Below, one piece after another: positions 54,855-64,000 of a DNA stretch of 64,000 nucleotides (the first letter of the stretch is position 1; the number at the start of each line of letters is the position of its first letter). This DNA comes from Pseudoalteromonas sp. P1-25 (GTDB taxonomy: Bacteria; Pseudomonadota; Gammaproteobacteria; Enterobacterales; Alteromonadaceae): assembly GCF_001401805.1 (NCBI RefSeq), contig NZ_LKDW01000002.1, positions 282,136 through 346,135 on the forward strand, in the 5' to 3' direction. The position numbers and the translations under genes were made by a program. Below the pieces are notes generated by a model. It ran no database searches. It had not been told where the DNA came from and saw nothing but the letters and a program-made list of their open reading frames with translations.

Positions 54855-57131
54855 ATGTCGGTATTTATAATATTGCTGGTCGTGGTGGTGGTTATTTTTG
54901 CAGTCAAAGATATTCGCCTCAACCTGATCAGCCGTCCTACGTTTAAAATGTTTAAAAAGGTACTTCCGCCGCTCTCGCAAACTGAGCGAGAGGCAATGGA
55001 AGCCGGCGATGTATGGTGGGATGGTGAGCTATTTAGTGGTAACCCAGATTGGCAAAAACTGCATAACTTTCCTAAACCTGAGCTTAGTGCTAAAGAAAGT
55101 GACTTTATGGATAATCAGGTTAACACGCTACTGGCGATGCTAGATGATTACCAAATTGTACAAAAAGACAAAGACCTGCCAAAAGAAGTCTGGGATTACT
55201 TAAAAACAGAAGGCTTTTTTGCGCTGATCATTCCTGAAAAATTTGGTGGGAGAGAGTTCTCTGCCATTGCTAATTCAACCATAGTGTCAAAAATTGCCAC
55301 TAAAAGCTTAACTGCCGCTGTGACGGTTATGGTGCCTAACAGCTTAGGCCCAGGTGAGTTATTACTACATTACGGTACAAAAGAACAACAAGAGCGCTGG
55401 TTACCAACACTTGCTAACGGTAAAGATGTGCCGTGTTTTGCACTTACTGGCCCAGAAGCTGGCTCTGATGCAGGTAGTATCCCTGACTCTGGCGTAGTAT
55501 GTAAAGGCCAGCATAATGGTGAAGAGGTAATAGGCCTGCGTTTAAATTGGTCTAAGCGCTATATTACACTGGCGCCTATTGCAACTGTACTTGGCCTTGC
55601 TTTTAAAATGTATGACCCCGATGGGCTACTTGGTGATGAAAAAGAGCTTGGTATTACCTGCGCACTAATTCCTACCGATCACGAAGGGGTAGAAACCGGC
55701 GAGCGCCATTATCCTTTAAATATGGCATTCATGAACGGGACTACTTACGGTAAAGATGTATTTATTCCACTAGATTGGATTATTGGTGGTCAACAAGGTG
55801 CAGGACGAGGCTGGCGTATGCTGGTTGAGTGTTTAAGTGCTGGGCGCGGTATTTCATTGCCAGCACTGAGTACGGCAACAGGGCATTTAGCGTCAAAAAT
55901 GACCTCTGCTTACGCCATGGTGCGCCAGCAGTTTGGTGTATCTATTGGCCAGTTTGAAGGTGTACAAGAAGCACTAGCCCGTATTGGCGGATTAACATAT
56001 ACACTTGAGTCAGCACGGTTAATGACTGCCGGTGCCATTGATTTAAAATTAAGCCCCTCGGTGGTGACCGCCATCGCAAAATACCATATGACCGAAATGG
56101 GCCGTACGGTAATGAACGATGCAATGGATATTCACTCAGGTAAAGGAATACAAGTGGGCCCTAATAACTATTTAGCCCATGGTTATATGGGCATTCCGGT
56201 ATCTATTACGGTTGAAGGGGCTAATATTTTAACGCGTAACCTAATGATATTTGGACAAGGTGCCACCCGTTGTCATCCGTTTGTGTTAAAAGAAATGGAA
56301 GCTGCCGCAATGGAAGACGACGATGCAGCACTTGATCAATTTGATAGTTTATTGATGAAGCATATTTTATTTGCAGCCAGTAATGCAGGCATGGCTTTTT
56401 TGCATGGCTTAACACGTAGCTGTTTTGCTAAAGCGCCCGTGTGTGGTGCAACCGCTGTTTACTACAAACAGCTAAGCAGAATGAGTCGAGGCCTTGCTTT
56501 TACAACCGATGTAGCCATGTTGGTACTTGGTGGCGAGCTAAAGCGTAAAGAGATGATTTCAGCGCGTTTAGGTGATGTACTAAGTCATTTATATTTAGCG
56601 TCTACAGTGTTAAAGCGCTTTGAAGATGAAGGTCGTCAGCAAGCTGACTTACCGTTTGTGAAATACGCAATTGAAAACTCATTGTATGAAATTGGCCAAG
56701 CGTTTGATGGCTTTTTCAAAAACTTTTCAAACCCGGTGGTTAACTTTTTACTTAAACGCATTGTGTTTCCGCTGGGGAATCATTACCACAAGCCAAGTGA
56801 TGAAACAGCCCAAAGTATTTGCGAGCATATGACGCAACCAGGGGTGTTTAGAAACCGTTTAACGCACTTATGTTATGTAGATGAAAATGCGGGCACGGGC
56901 GTGATGGAAAATGCTTTTTTAGCTATGCACGATATGCAAACACAGTTTAAAGACTTAAAACAATGGCAGCGAAAAGGTAAGGTACCTGCGACACTGGATA
57001 TAGAAAGCGCGATTAATTATGCGTTAGAGCAAGGCTTTTTAGAGCAAGCTGATGCCGATGCAATGCACCATACCAATAAACTAAGAAAACAAGCCATTGC
57101 GGTTGATAACTTTAAACCCGGTGAGCTTTGA
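54855..57131 (+). CDS. Acyl-CoA dehydrogenase, FadE paralogue
   Basis: A second FadE-type acyl-CoA dehydrogenase, 758 residues, slightly shorter than the copy at 23197. It keeps the N-terminal membrane helix (VFIILLVVVVVIFAV), CFALTGPEAGSDAGSIPD, IHSGKGIQVGPNNYLAHGYM, and [21 protein letters not shown] chose ATG 54855, which has AAAGGA at 9 bases; GTG 54849 is in frame but too close to the ribosome-binding site. The paralogues probably differ in chain length or regulation. It is a single gene with its own terminator. Confidence 0.92.
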   Translation: MSVFIILLVVVVVIFAVKDIRLNLISRPTFKMFKKVLPPLSQTEREAMEAGDVWWDGELFSGNPDWQKLHNFPKPELSAKESDFMDNQVNTLLAMLDDYQIVQKDKDLPKEVWDYLKTEGFFALIIPEKFGGREFSAIANSTIVSKIATKSLTAAVTVMVPNSLGPGELLLHYGTKEQQERWLPTLANGKDVPCFALTGPEAGSDAGSIPDSGVVCKGQHNGEEVIGLRLNWSKRYITLAPIATVLGLAFKMYDPDGLLGDEKELGITCALIPTDHEGVETGERHYPLNMAFMNGTTYGKDVFIPLDWIIGGQQGAGRGWRMLVECLSAGRGISLPALSTATGHLASKMTSAYAMVRQQFGVSIGQFEGVQEALARIGGLTYTLESARLMTAGAIDLKLSPSVVTAIAKYHMTEMGRTVMNDAMDIHSGKGIQVGPNNYLAHGYMGIPVSITVEGANILTRNLMIFGQGATRCHPFVLKEMEAAAMEDDDAALDQFDSLLMKHILFAASNAGMAFLHGLTRSCFAKAPVCGATAVYYKQLSRMSRGLAFTTDVAMLVLGGELKRKEMISARLGDVLSHLYLASTVLKRFEDEGRQQADLPFVKYAIENSLYEIGQAFDGFFKNFSNPVVNFLLKRIVFPLGNHYHKPSDETAQSICEHMTQPGVFRNRLTHLCYVDENAGTGVMENAFLAMHDMQTQFKDLKQWQRKGKVPATLDIESAINYALEQGFLEQADADAMHHTNKLRKQAIAVDNFKPGEL

Positions 57132-57156
57132 TAAAATTTACATTTAGCTAAAATGC

Positions 57157-57185
57157 AAAAGGCCTCGTATTTGAGGCCTTTTTTA
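57157..57185. terminator. Terminator of the second fadE, bidirectional
   Basis: AAAAGGCCTC / GAGGCCTTTT stem followed by T-rich sequence. Confidence 0.85.
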
Positions 57186-57209
57186 TAATTGAGTATTTAC
57201 AGCTCGCGT

Positions 57210-57644
57210 TTAGCGTGCGTAAGGGTCTGCCACTATTTTGTCTATATACCATTTCCCTTTTTTACGAAGCATTTTTACGCTGCGCATATCGTCAATTTTA
57301 TCGCCATTAAAATAACCGGTAAAAATTAGATTTATTTTGGCGTTATCACCATATTGTTCGCGCACACTCATATTGGTCATATCGACTTCAATCACAACTT
57401 CATCGTATTGTAGGTTGACTAAGTTTCGGGCAAATTGTTTAGCGGTGCCGTAAGATTTCATTATGCGGCTGAGATTTGGGGTGGCCATTGTACTGGCTTT
57501 TTGTAAATCTTTTTGATTGTATAACGCATCAAAGTAGGCAGTGGCTGTGTCGCCGGGTGAGTCGCCCAGTGTTTGCACGTTATCGCCACAGGCGGTTAAA
57601 AATATGCAAACTATAAAACTTAAATAAGTTGTTATTTTTTTCAT
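57210..57644 (-). CDS. Lipoprotein, DUF4878-like
   Basis: A 144-residue lipoprotein: signal peptide with lipobox LTAC (MKKITTYLSFIVCIFLTAC). The rest, with PGDTATAYFDALYNQKDLQKAST and KKGKWYIDKIVADPYAR, follows the NTF2-like pattern of DUF4878 proteins, small periplasmic domains of unknown function. It is a single gene, convergent with the second fadE. Confidence 0.75.
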   Translation of the reverse strand: MKKITTYLSFIVCIFLTACGDNVQTLGDSPGDTATAYFDALYNQKDLQKASTMATPNLSRIMKSYGTAKQFARNLVNLQYDEVVIEVDMTNMSVREQYGDNAKINLIFTGYFNGDKIDDMRSVKMLRKKGKWYIDKIVADPYAR

Positions 57645-57741
57645 GGTGTATTTTTTTAATTAATTTTTTAAAGTGTGTGATTAATTAAACAAGATGTAAA
57701 GCAGCACCGCGTAATAAATAGAAAATCGAATCATAAATAAT

Positions 57742-57769
57742 AAAAAAGGATGCCATAAGCATCCTTTTT
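57742..57769 (-). terminator. Intrinsic terminator of cysK
   Basis: AAAAAAGGATGC / GCATCCTTTTT stem with a short loop, located just after cysK on the minus strand; nearly symmetric, so it may act both ways. Confidence 0.8.
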
Positions 57770-57789
57770 AGTATCTCAAGGAGAGAAGT

Positions 57790-58758
57790 TTACTGTACTA
57801 ATTCTTGCTCGCTAAATTCTTCTGCAAAAAGTGGGCTTGATAAGTAACGCTCCGTTGCACTTGGTAAAATTACCACAATGTTTTTGTCCGCGTTTTCTGG
57901 TTTTTCAGCATAGCGTTTAGCGGCAACAACCGCTGCGCCCGAAGAAATACCTACTAAAATACCTTCTTTTTTCATTAGTTCATGAGCCATTGCAATCGCA
58001 TCTTCGTTTGATACTTGCTCAGCAGCATCAATCACACTTAAATCAAGGTTACCAGGAATAAAGCCCGCGCCAATGCCCTGTATTTTATGTGGACCTGGTT
58101 TAACTTCTTCGCCTGCAAGCGTTTGGCTAATAACAGGTGAATTAGTTGGCTCAACTGCAATCGCTTTAACATCTAGGCCTTTTTCGTTTTTAAGGTAACG
58201 ACTAACACCTGTAATAGTACCGCCAGTGCCTACGCCTGCTACAAAAAAGTCGATATTGCCATTAAGTGCTTCAAAAATTTCTGGACCCGTTGTTTCAAAG
58301 TGAATTTTAGGGTTAGCTGGGTTTTCGAACTGTTGTAATAAAATGTATTTTTCTGGATCGGTTGCTTGAATTTCTTTTGCTTTTTCAATTGCGCCATTCA
58401 TACCTTTAGCACCATCTGTCAGCACTAAGTTAGCGCCTAATGCTTTTAATAGTTTGCGGCGCTCTAAGCTCATTGTATTGGGCATGGTGAGTGTTAATTT
58501 GTAACCACGTGCTGCTGCAACAAATGCAAGGGCGATACCTGTATTACCCGATGTAGGTTCAATTAGTTCTTTACCTTCAACAAGCTGACCTGATTTTTCA
58601 GCTTCCCAAATCATTGATGCACCAATACGACATTTAATACTAAAGCTAGGGTTACGCGATTCTACTTTAGCGTAAACGTTACCGCCTGTTACGCGATTAA
58701 GTTTTACCAGTGGTGTATTACCAATGCTTAGTGAGTTATCTTCAAAAATAGTAGACAT
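57790..58758 (-). CDS. cysK: Cysteine synthase A
   Basis: Forms cysteine from O-acetylserine and sulfide with PLP. It is 322 residues. The PLP lysine is in [19 protein letters not shown], the substrate loop is [11 protein letters not shown], and the phosphate-binding loop is [15 protein letters not shown]. It is a single gene. A CysB site may lie in the long AT-rich upstream region, but none could be defined with confidence. Confidence 0.96.
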   Translation of the reverse strand: MSTIFEDNSLSIGNTPLVKLNRVTGGNVYAKVESRNPSFSIKCRIGASMIWEAEKSGQLVEGKELIEPTSGNTGIALAFVAAARGYKLTLTMPNTMSLERRKLLKALGANLVLTDGAKGMNGAIEKAKEIQATDPEKYILLQQFENPANPKIHFETTGPEIFEALNGNIDFFVAGVGTGGTITGVSRYLKNEKGLDVKAIAVEPTNSPVISQTLAGEEVKPGPHKIQGIGAGFIPGNLDLSVIDAAEQVSNEDAIAMAHELMKKEGILVGISSGAAVVAAKRYAEKPENADKNIVVILPSATERYLSSPLFAEEFSEQELVQ

Positions 58759-59129
58759 AATGTTCCTTTGGATACAATCTTATCAATGTGTTAATAGCCT
58801 TTGCTATTAACTATATAAATACACTTTACTGCGAGTTTAAAAAAACTAAAGTAAAGTTTGGCTATAACATATATCTATTGAGCTTATAACTAGCCGAAAT
58901 AAAAATTAGTTATTATTGTTGCTTTAGTTATTAAGAATGCGGGCTTATTTTTAAATTTAAAGAGTAAACCTTGTCACTTAGTTAAAAAATGCGCGAGATA
59001 GGCTAATAATTGAGATGATTTTGTGTGTTATTTGTGCACATGAATATAACTTGAATACTTTTATCACACAACGCGTCTAAAACATGTTAAAAACACTCTA
59101 TCTATATTCAATTCAACTAAGCAATCACA
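58759..59129. other. Gene-free AT-rich region between cysK and the symporter gene
   Basis: About 370 bases of strongly AT-rich sequence between two divergent genes. It holds the promoters of both. No ORF, hairpin with U-tract or clear operator stands out; the repeated TTAGTTATTA-like stretches at 58900-58932 are the only noticeable pattern. Confidence 0.4.
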
Positions 59130-60281
59130 ATGAAGTTAATCTTAAAATTAATTGCCGGTATTGTGGCCGGTATTTTAGTCGGGCTTTATGTGCCTCTCAC
59201 TGGTGTTGAGCTTTTATTTACTATTAAAGAACTTATTGGCCAACTCATATCTTTTACCATCCCATTAATTATTTTATTTTTTATTGCTTCGGGAATTGCT
59301 GGTTTGCCTAAAGGGTCAGGCCATTTACTAGGTAAAACAGTTGGCTTTGCTTATAGCTCTACAGTAATTGCAGGTACGCTTGCTTTTTTATTGGTAAGTG
59401 CGGTTATCCCACTTTTAAGTGGAAATATTACATTTGAAGCTGAAGTAGCTACAGAAATTGGCAGTTTTATTGATTTAGAAATCCCACCGCTGATGGGGGT
59501 AATGACAGCCCTTGTGACTGCGTTCGTATTTGGCATAGGCATGAGCCAACTTGAGTTAGAAACACTTAAAAAAGTGTCTGATCAGGGTCGCGATGTAATC
59601 GATGCATTATTATCTAAAGTAATTATTCCAGCGTTACCATTTTATATAGCGGGTGTATTTGCAGAAATGACCGTAGCAGGGACCGTGGTAGATACACTGC
59701 AAACATTTGGTGTAGTGCTTATTGCAGCACTTGTTATGCATTGGCTGTGGTTAACCGTATTGTATGTTTCTACAGGGTTACTGCTTAAACGTAACCCGTT
59801 GGAGTTAGTTAAAAATATGCTGCCTGCTTATTTTACAGCGTTGGGTACAATGTCGAGCGCGGCTACAATTCCAGTTTCGTTGCAATCAAGTAAAGCAAAT
59901 AACGTAAAAGAAGATGTAGCAAACTTTACTGTGCCACTGTGCGCTACCATTCACTTATCGGGTTCTACCATTACGATTGTGACGTGTGCAATGGCCGTAA
60001 TGTTTTTATCGCCAAGCATGGAAGTACCTTCTTTAATGGGGATGCTGCCGTTTATTATGATGTTAGGGGTAGTCATGATTGCAGCGCCAGGTGCACCTGG
60101 CGGAGCAGTAATGTCGGCGCTGGGCTTATTAACCAGCATGCTTGGCTTTAACGAAGGGGCTGTTGCATTAATGATTGCTCTTTACCTTGCGCAAGATAGT
60201 TTTGGTACAGCGTGTAATGTTACAGGCGATGGTATTATTGCCCTTTGGGTAGACCGTTTTAGCGAAAAAGCAGCGTCATAA
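59130..60281 (+). CDS. Dicarboxylate/amino acid:cation symporter (DAACS family)
   Basis: A sodium- or proton-coupled transporter of 383 residues with about eight helices and two re-entrant hairpins. LGTMSSAATIPVSLQ is the serine-rich first hairpin motif, FTVPLCATIHLSGSTI the helix-7 region, and APGAPGGAVMSALG the second hairpin; the C-terminal helix AQDSFGTACNVTGDGI carries the conserved Asp and Asn substrate contacts. It resembles the glutamate/dicarboxylate carriers. The exact substrate cannot be told. It is a single gene. Confidence 0.9.
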   Translation: MKLILKLIAGIVAGILVGLYVPLTGVELLFTIKELIGQLISFTIPLIILFFIASGIAGLPKGSGHLLGKTVGFAYSSTVIAGTLAFLLVSAVIPLLSGNITFEAEVATEIGSFIDLEIPPLMGVMTALVTAFVFGIGMSQLELETLKKVSDQGRDVIDALLSKVIIPALPFYIAGVFAEMTVAGTVVDTLQTFGVVLIAALVMHWLWLTVLYVSTGLLLKRNPLELVKNMLPAYFTALGTMSSAATIPVSLQSSKANNVKEDVANFTVPLCATIHLSGSTITIVTCAMAVMFLSPSMEVPSLMGMLPFIMMLGVVMIAAPGAPGGAVMSALGLLTSMLGFNEGAVALMIALYLAQDSFGTACNVTGDGIIALWVDRFSEKAAS

Positions 60282-60338
60282 AAACTAAAGTACTGGTTTT
60301 TAGCAGTAGTAAAATAATGCTAAAAGATGAGTACACCT

Positions 60339-60374
60339 AAAGCGAAGCAATAATATTAGTTATTGTTTCGCTTT
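60339..60374 (+). terminator. Strong hairpin after the symporter gene
   Basis: 15-base arms AAAGCGAAGCAATAA / TTATTGTTTCGCTTT with one G-U pair and a 6-base loop; no U-tract follows, so it is only a probable terminator. Confidence 0.5.
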
Positions 60375-60438
60375 AACTGTGGTAATGTGGCAAATTAGAT
60401 TGTTTGTCGCGTATTGTTAGGTTAATGAGGGTATTACA

Positions 60439-61089
60439 TTGATTAATGTGCTTTTAGTTGATGACCATGAGCTGGTACGAACTGGTATAAAACGTATATT
60501 AGATGACGTACGTGGTTTTAAAGTGGTAGGCGAAGCTAAAGATGGAGAGGCTGCGGTACAGTTTTGTCGCCAGCACGCACCTAATATTGTATTAATGGAT
60601 ATGAACATGCCTGGTATGGGCGGCTTAGAGGCTACTAAAAAGATTTGTCGCTATTGCCCAGACGTAAAAATTATTGTGCTTACGGTTAATTGCGAAGACC
60701 CATTTCCATCAAAAGTGATGCAAATTGGCGCGCATGGCTTTTTAACCAAAGGTGCGGGTTCTGATGAAATGGTTCGTGCTATACGTTCTGTTCATGCGGG
60801 ACAGCGTTATATAGCCCCTGAAATTGCACAGCAAATTGCCCTTGCGCAAGTCACAGGGCGTACCGACGAAAACCCTTTTCAAAGCTTATCTGAGCGCGAG
60901 CTACAAATCATGCTAATGATCACCAAAGGTGAAAAAGCACAAGATATTGCTGAGCGCTTAAATTTAAGTTCAAAAACAGTAAATAGCTACCGTTACCGTA
61001 TGTTTGAAAAATTAAACGTAGGAGGCGACGTAGAGCTTACTCATTTGGCTATTCGCCATAAAATGATTGATATAGACGTATCTCATTAA
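60439..61089 (+). CDS. uvrY: Response regulator UvrY (GacA/VarA family)
   Basis: The regulator of the BarA/UvrY (Gac) system, 216 residues. The receiver domain has VDDHEL, phosphoacceptor Asp54 in VLMDMNMPG and a LuxR-type helix-turn-helix (LSERELQIMLMITKGEKAQDIAERL and SKTVNSYRYRMFEKL). It starts with TTG at 60439, preceded by GAGGG at 8 bases; this start gives the family N-terminus MINVLLVDDHEL. In other gammaproteobacteria it activates csrB-type RNAs, and a matching box and RNA are at 4810 and 4985. It is 11 bases before uvrC, the conserved order. Confidence 0.95.
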   Translation: MINVLLVDDHELVRTGIKRILDDVRGFKVVGEAKDGEAAVQFCRQHAPNIVLMDMNMPGMGGLEATKKICRYCPDVKIIVLTVNCEDPFPSKVMQIGAHGFLTKGAGSDEMVRAIRSVHAGQRYIAPEIAQQIALAQVTGRTDENPFQSLSERELQIMLMITKGEKAQDIAERLNLSSKTVNSYRYRMFEKLNVGGDVELTHLAIRHKMIDIDVSH

Positions 61090-61100
61090 TTTTTTAATTT

Positions 61101-62924
61101 ATGTCTGAATTCGATCACGCCCAATTTTTAAAAACGCTATCAAGTGAGCCGGGTGTATACCGTATGCTTGATAGTGAACATCAAGTTATTTATGTCGGTA
61201 AAGCTAAAAACTTAAAAAAACGGGTAAGTAGCTACTTTAGATCTAATCTAACCGACAGCAAAACCCGTGTGTTAGTGAGTAATATTTGCGATATTGAAGT
61301 GACGCTTACAAACACCGAAACCGAAGCGCTACTGCTTGAAAATAACCTTATAAAAAAATATCAGCCGCGTTATAACATTTTACTACGTGATGATAAGTCA
61401 TACCCCTATATATTACTGACCAGTCATAAACATCCGCGTTTAGCCTTTCATAGAGGCAGCCGCAAGGTAAAAGGCGAGTACTTTGGGCCTTTCCCAAGCG
61501 CTGGTGCAGTGTCAGAAAGTTTGCGTTTAATGCAAAAAATATTTCCGGTTCGTCAGTGCGAAGATGCCTATTACCGTGCCAGAAGCCGTCCATGTTTGCA
61601 GTATCAGCTAAAGCGTTGCTCCGCACCGTGTGTTAATAAAGTGACGGAGCAAGAGTACGCCGAACAAGTTGATTATGTACGTAAGTTTTTAACTGGCAAG
61701 TCGCACGAAGTAATAGCCGATTTAATAAAAAAAATGGAAGCGGCGAGTAAAGATCTTAACTTTGAGCTCGCAGCAAAAGTGCGTGACCAAATCATGCTGC
61801 TTCGCAAAATGCAGGAGCAACAGTCTATTTCAGGTAATTTTGCTGAAATGGATGTGGTGGGTTTTGCGCACTTAAATGGACTAAATGGGATTCACTTATT
61901 AATGATCCGCGATCATAAAGTGTTAGGCAGTAAAACCTACTTCCCTAAGGTGCCTAAAGATTCAGGCCAAGAGGAAATACTCACTTCGTTTTTAGGGCAA
62001 TATTATTTAGCGCCGGGTGCGACAGGGCGCATAGCAAAAGAAATTATTTTACCGTTTGAGATTGAAGAAAGTAGTGCATTGAGTGAAGCCCTAACGCAAA
62101 TTAGTGAGCGCAAAGTATCCCTTAAAGTGGTTACCCGCGGAGAGCGAGCACAATACCTTCAGCTTGCTAATAAAAATGCACTAAACAGTATTACCGTAAA
62201 ACAAAGTACGCAAGATTCTATAAACAAACGTTATGCACAATTAAAAGCGACCCTAGGGTTAGATGATATAAACAGAATGGAATGTTTTGATATCAGCCAC
62301 ACCATGGGAGAGAACACAGTAGCCAGTTGTGTTGTATTTGATTCGCAAGGGCCAAATAACAAAGAGTACAGGCGTTACAACGTGACAGGTATAACCGGCG
62401 GTGATGATTACGCAGCAATGGAGTTTGCCCTTAACAAGCGCTATAACAAAGTGGTAGATGAAGAAAAAATTCCTGACGTTATATTTATTGACGGTGGTAA
62501 AGGGCAACTAGGCCGTGCTGAGCAATACTTTGCTACGTGGCCACATGCTAAAATGCCGCTGTTAGTGGGTGTAGCAAAAGGCACAAGCAGAAAGCCAGGC
62601 CTTGAAACCTTATTAATAGATGGCGGGCGAAAGACGATTCCTATGGATTCGGATGCGCCAGCGCTTCATTTAATCCAGCATATACGCGATGAATCGCATC
62701 GATTTGCCATTGCAGGGCACCGTAATAAGCGCCAAAAACAGCGCACGCAATCATTATTAGAAGAGATCAACGGAGTAGGCTCTAAGCGTCGCCAAACATT
62801 ATTAAAATATTTAGGGGGCATGCAAGGGGTAAAAGCTGCTAATATAGAACAGTTAAAAAAAGTTCCTGGGATCAGTCCTGACATGGCTGAGAAGATATTT
62901 AACCATTTGCATGACAAGGGCTAG
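61101..62924 (+). CDS. uvrC: Excinuclease ABC subunit C
   Basis: Makes both incisions in nucleotide excision repair. It is 607 residues: GIY-YIG nuclease domain at the N-terminus (PGVYRMLDSEHQVIYVGKAKNLKKRVSSYF), a UVR motif near residue 205-235 for UvrB binding, an RNase H-like second nuclease domain (ECFDISHTMGENTVASCVVF, VIFIDGGKGQLG), and a C-terminal helix-hairpin-helix pair (GVGSKRRQTLLKYLGG). It follows uvrY after 11 bases and is co-transcribed with it. Confidence 0.97.
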   Translation: MSEFDHAQFLKTLSSEPGVYRMLDSEHQVIYVGKAKNLKKRVSSYFRSNLTDSKTRVLVSNICDIEVTLTNTETEALLLENNLIKKYQPRYNILLRDDKSYPYILLTSHKHPRLAFHRGSRKVKGEYFGPFPSAGAVSESLRLMQKIFPVRQCEDAYYRARSRPCLQYQLKRCSAPCVNKVTEQEYAEQVDYVRKFLTGKSHEVIADLIKKMEAASKDLNFELAAKVRDQIMLLRKMQEQQSISGNFAEMDVVGFAHLNGLNGIHLLMIRDHKVLGSKTYFPKVPKDSGQEEILTSFLGQYYLAPGATGRIAKEIILPFEIEESSALSEALTQISERKVSLKVVTRGERAQYLQLANKNALNSITVKQSTQDSINKRYAQLKATLGLDDINRMECFDISHTMGENTVASCVVFDSQGPNNKEYRRYNVTGITGGDDYAAMEFALNKRYNKVVDEEKIPDVIFIDGGKGQLGRAEQYFATWPHAKMPLLVGVAKGTSRKPGLETLLIDGGRKTIPMDSDAPALHLIQHIRDESHRFAIAGHRNKRQKQRTQSLLEEINGVGSKRRQTLLKYLGGMQGVKAANIEQLKKVPGISPDMAEKIFNHLHDKG

Positions 62925-62966
62925 CCCTTCATGCGAATATAGAAAAAAAGACATATCCAAGTAGTT

Positions 62967-63512
62967 ATGTGGAATATTCCAAACACACTCACAACCTTTA
63001 GACTTTTTCTTATCCCCATATTTTTGGTGATATTTTACTTGCCTTATAGCTGGGCGTTTTTTGCTGCCGCTTTTATTTTTTGGCTGGCATCAATTACCGA
63101 TATACTTGATGGCTATTTAGCGCGAAAGCTAGAGCAATCTACGCCTTTTGGTGCATTTTTAGACCCGGTAGCTGATAAGGTTATGGTGTGTGCTGCACTT
63201 GTTGCGCTCTCTGATCATTATCAGTCTATGTATATGACAATCCCCGCGCTTATTATCATCAGCCGTGAAATAGTGATCTCTGCATTACGCGAATGGATGG
63301 CCGAACAAGGTAAACGTGGTAATGTAGCAGTATCAAATATGGGCAAAATAAAAACCGCAGCGCAAATGCTGGCGATTATTGGCCTGATATGGCAATTTGA
63401 CACGTGGATGGTCTATTTAAGTTTTGCCTTATTGTATATAGCTACCTATTTAACACTGAGTTCTATGGTGCAATATTTAATGGCCGCATGGAGTGAATTG
63501 ACCAAAAATTGA
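62967..63512 (+). CDS. pgsA: Phosphatidylglycerophosphate synthase
   Basis: Makes phosphatidylglycerophosphate from CDP-diacylglycerol and glycerol-3-phosphate, the entry to acidic phospholipids. It is an integral membrane protein of 181 residues with the CDP-alcohol phosphotransferase motif DILDGYLARKLEQSTPFGAFLDPVADK at residues about 44-71, and about four to five helices. The ribosome-binding site is weak. It is the last gene of the uvrY-uvrC-pgsA group, a conserved arrangement. Confidence 0.96.
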   Translation: MWNIPNTLTTFRLFLIPIFLVIFYLPYSWAFFAAAFIFWLASITDILDGYLARKLEQSTPFGAFLDPVADKVMVCAALVALSDHYQSMYMTIPALIIISREIVISALREWMAEQGKRGNVAVSNMGKIKTAAQMLAIIGLIWQFDTWMVYLSFALLYIATYLTLSSMVQYLMAAWSELTKN

Positions 63513-63583
63513 TTGTAAACGTCTAATAACGCACCGTTTTAGATAAAAAATAATCAAACAGTTCAAAAGTGGCATTTTTTGTG

Positions 63584-63611
63584 TTGACGCGTTTAATAAT
63601 CTCTGTAGAAT
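63584..63611 (+). promoter_or_regulatory. Strong promoter of the tRNA-Gly-Cys-Leu cluster
   Basis: TTGACG (63584-63589) and TAGAAT (63606-63611), 16 bases apart, about 110 bases before the first tRNA. Confidence 0.75.
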
Positions 63612-63720
63612 GCGTCCGTGTTGAGAGGGCATAGCCCCTAAGATAAAGAAAACCAAAGTTACTTAATTACCAGCGCAAACATCGCAAGATGTTGAATAAC
63701 GCAGATAATTAAATAATAAT

Positions 63721-63796
63721 GCGGCACTAGCTCAGTTGGTAGAGCGCGACCTTGCCAAGGTCGAGGTCACGAGTTCGAGCCTCGTGTGCCGCTCCA
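63721..63796 (+). tRNA. tRNA-Gly (GCC)
   Basis: A 76-base cloverleaf, acceptor GCGGCAC / GTGCCGC, anticodon loop CTTGCCAAG with GCC, encoded CCA end. First in the cluster Gly-Cys-Leu. Confidence 0.96.
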
Positions 63797-63823
63797 AGTT
63801 TTCATTAGGTTGTCCAACGGTTT

Positions 63824-63897
63824 GGCGGAATGGCAGAGTGGCCATGCAGCGGATTGCAAATCCGTCCACCTCGGTTCGACTCCGGGTTCCGCCTCCA
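63824..63897 (+). tRNA. tRNA-Cys (GCA)
   Basis: A 74-base tRNA with acceptor GGCGGAA / TTCCGCC, anticodon GCA in ATTGCAAAT and encoded CCA. Confidence 0.96.
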
Positions 63898-63933
63898 TTC
63901 AACACTCCACATGCTTTAAATAGCAAACTCGAT

Positions 63934-64000
63934 GCCCGAGTGGTGGAATTGGTAGACACAAGGGATTTAAAATCCCTCGACTAACAAGTCGTGCCGGTTC
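63934..64000 (+). tRNA. tRNA-Leu (TAA), cut by the window end
   Basis: Starts GCCCGAGTGGTGG; the anticodon stem-loop GGGATTTAAAATCCC contains TAA and a long variable arm begins, as in tRNA-Leu. The 3' end is beyond base 64000. Confidence 0.9.

Noticed and set aside
63732..63984. ORFs over the tRNA-Gly/Cys/Leu cluster
   Set aside because: They only translate tRNA sequence; the tRNAs fully explain the bases.
1..64000. CRISPR array, prophage, integrase or insertion-sequence transposase
   Set aside because: No regularly spaced direct repeats of CRISPR type, no phage structural gene and no transposase motif was found in any frame.

Overview
The window is a stretch of chromosome from a marine gammaproteobacterium of the order Alteromonadales, most likely Pseudoalteromonas. 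This is inferred from the AT-rich base composition, from families such as TIGR03503, DUF3549, DUF3301, DUF2789 and DUF3334, from the gene orders yqcC-truC-flavodoxin, gloB/rnhA/dnaQ, purM-purN-DUF3108, cmoA-cmoB and uvrY-uvrC-pgsA, and from a CsrB-type RNA. No search was run. Most of the sequence is dense housekeeping genome with a few accessory insertions.

Layout. 0-2.3 kb: the 3' part of a type I restriction gene (hsdR). 2.8-5.5 kb: small conserved proteins, a GNAT acetyltransferase, then a gene-free stretch that reads as a CsrB-family regulatory RNA with a GacA/UvrY box upstream and a terminator. 5.5-14.8 kb: conserved proteins, pseudouridine synthase, flavodoxin, MltD, GloB, RNase HI, DnaQ and a TIGR03503 protein. 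14.9-15.7 kb: seven identical tandem tRNA-Asp genes behind a strong promoter. 15.9-21.3 kb: a response regulator, sensor kinase, TonB-dependent receptor and PepSY protein, probably one iron or siderophore module. 21.5-31.1 kb: an uncharacterised ABC pair, FadE, YafJ, PurM/PurN/DUF3108 and CmoA/CmoB. 31.3-36.6 kb: a CheX-like protein, a metallopeptidase, a DUF72 protein, AspS, a small membrane protein and a pentapeptide-repeat protein resembling Qnr. 37-39.8 kb: a secreted hydrolase and a lone OLD-family ATPase/TOPRIM nuclease, a candidate phage-defence gene. 39.8-48.2 kb: an OsmC-fused hydrolase, a 2OG-Fe(II) oxygenase, RhlE, a SatD-DUF3307 pair with three evenly spaced palindromes in front of it, a NYN-domain protein, NudC and MetC. 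48.4-54.7 kb: an ABC-PH operon, two tandem outer-membrane barrel genes and an M2 peptidase. 54.8-64 kb: a second FadE, a lipoprotein, CysK, a DAACS symporter, UvrY, UvrC, PgsA and tRNA-Gly, tRNA-Cys and tRNA-Leu (cut by the window edge).

How they work together. The best regulatory story is a possible Gac/Csr circuit: the response regulator UvrY (60.4 kb) would activate the CsrB-like RNA (5.0 kb) through the box at 4810-4827, and that RNA would sequester CsrA. The two-component/TonB/PepSY group resembles the PfeR-PfeS-PfeA arrangement, where a sensor controls its own siderophore receptor. The most novel-looking signals are the triple operator before satD, the fossil of the M2 peptidase 3' end that records a tandem porin duplication, and the lone OLD nuclease.
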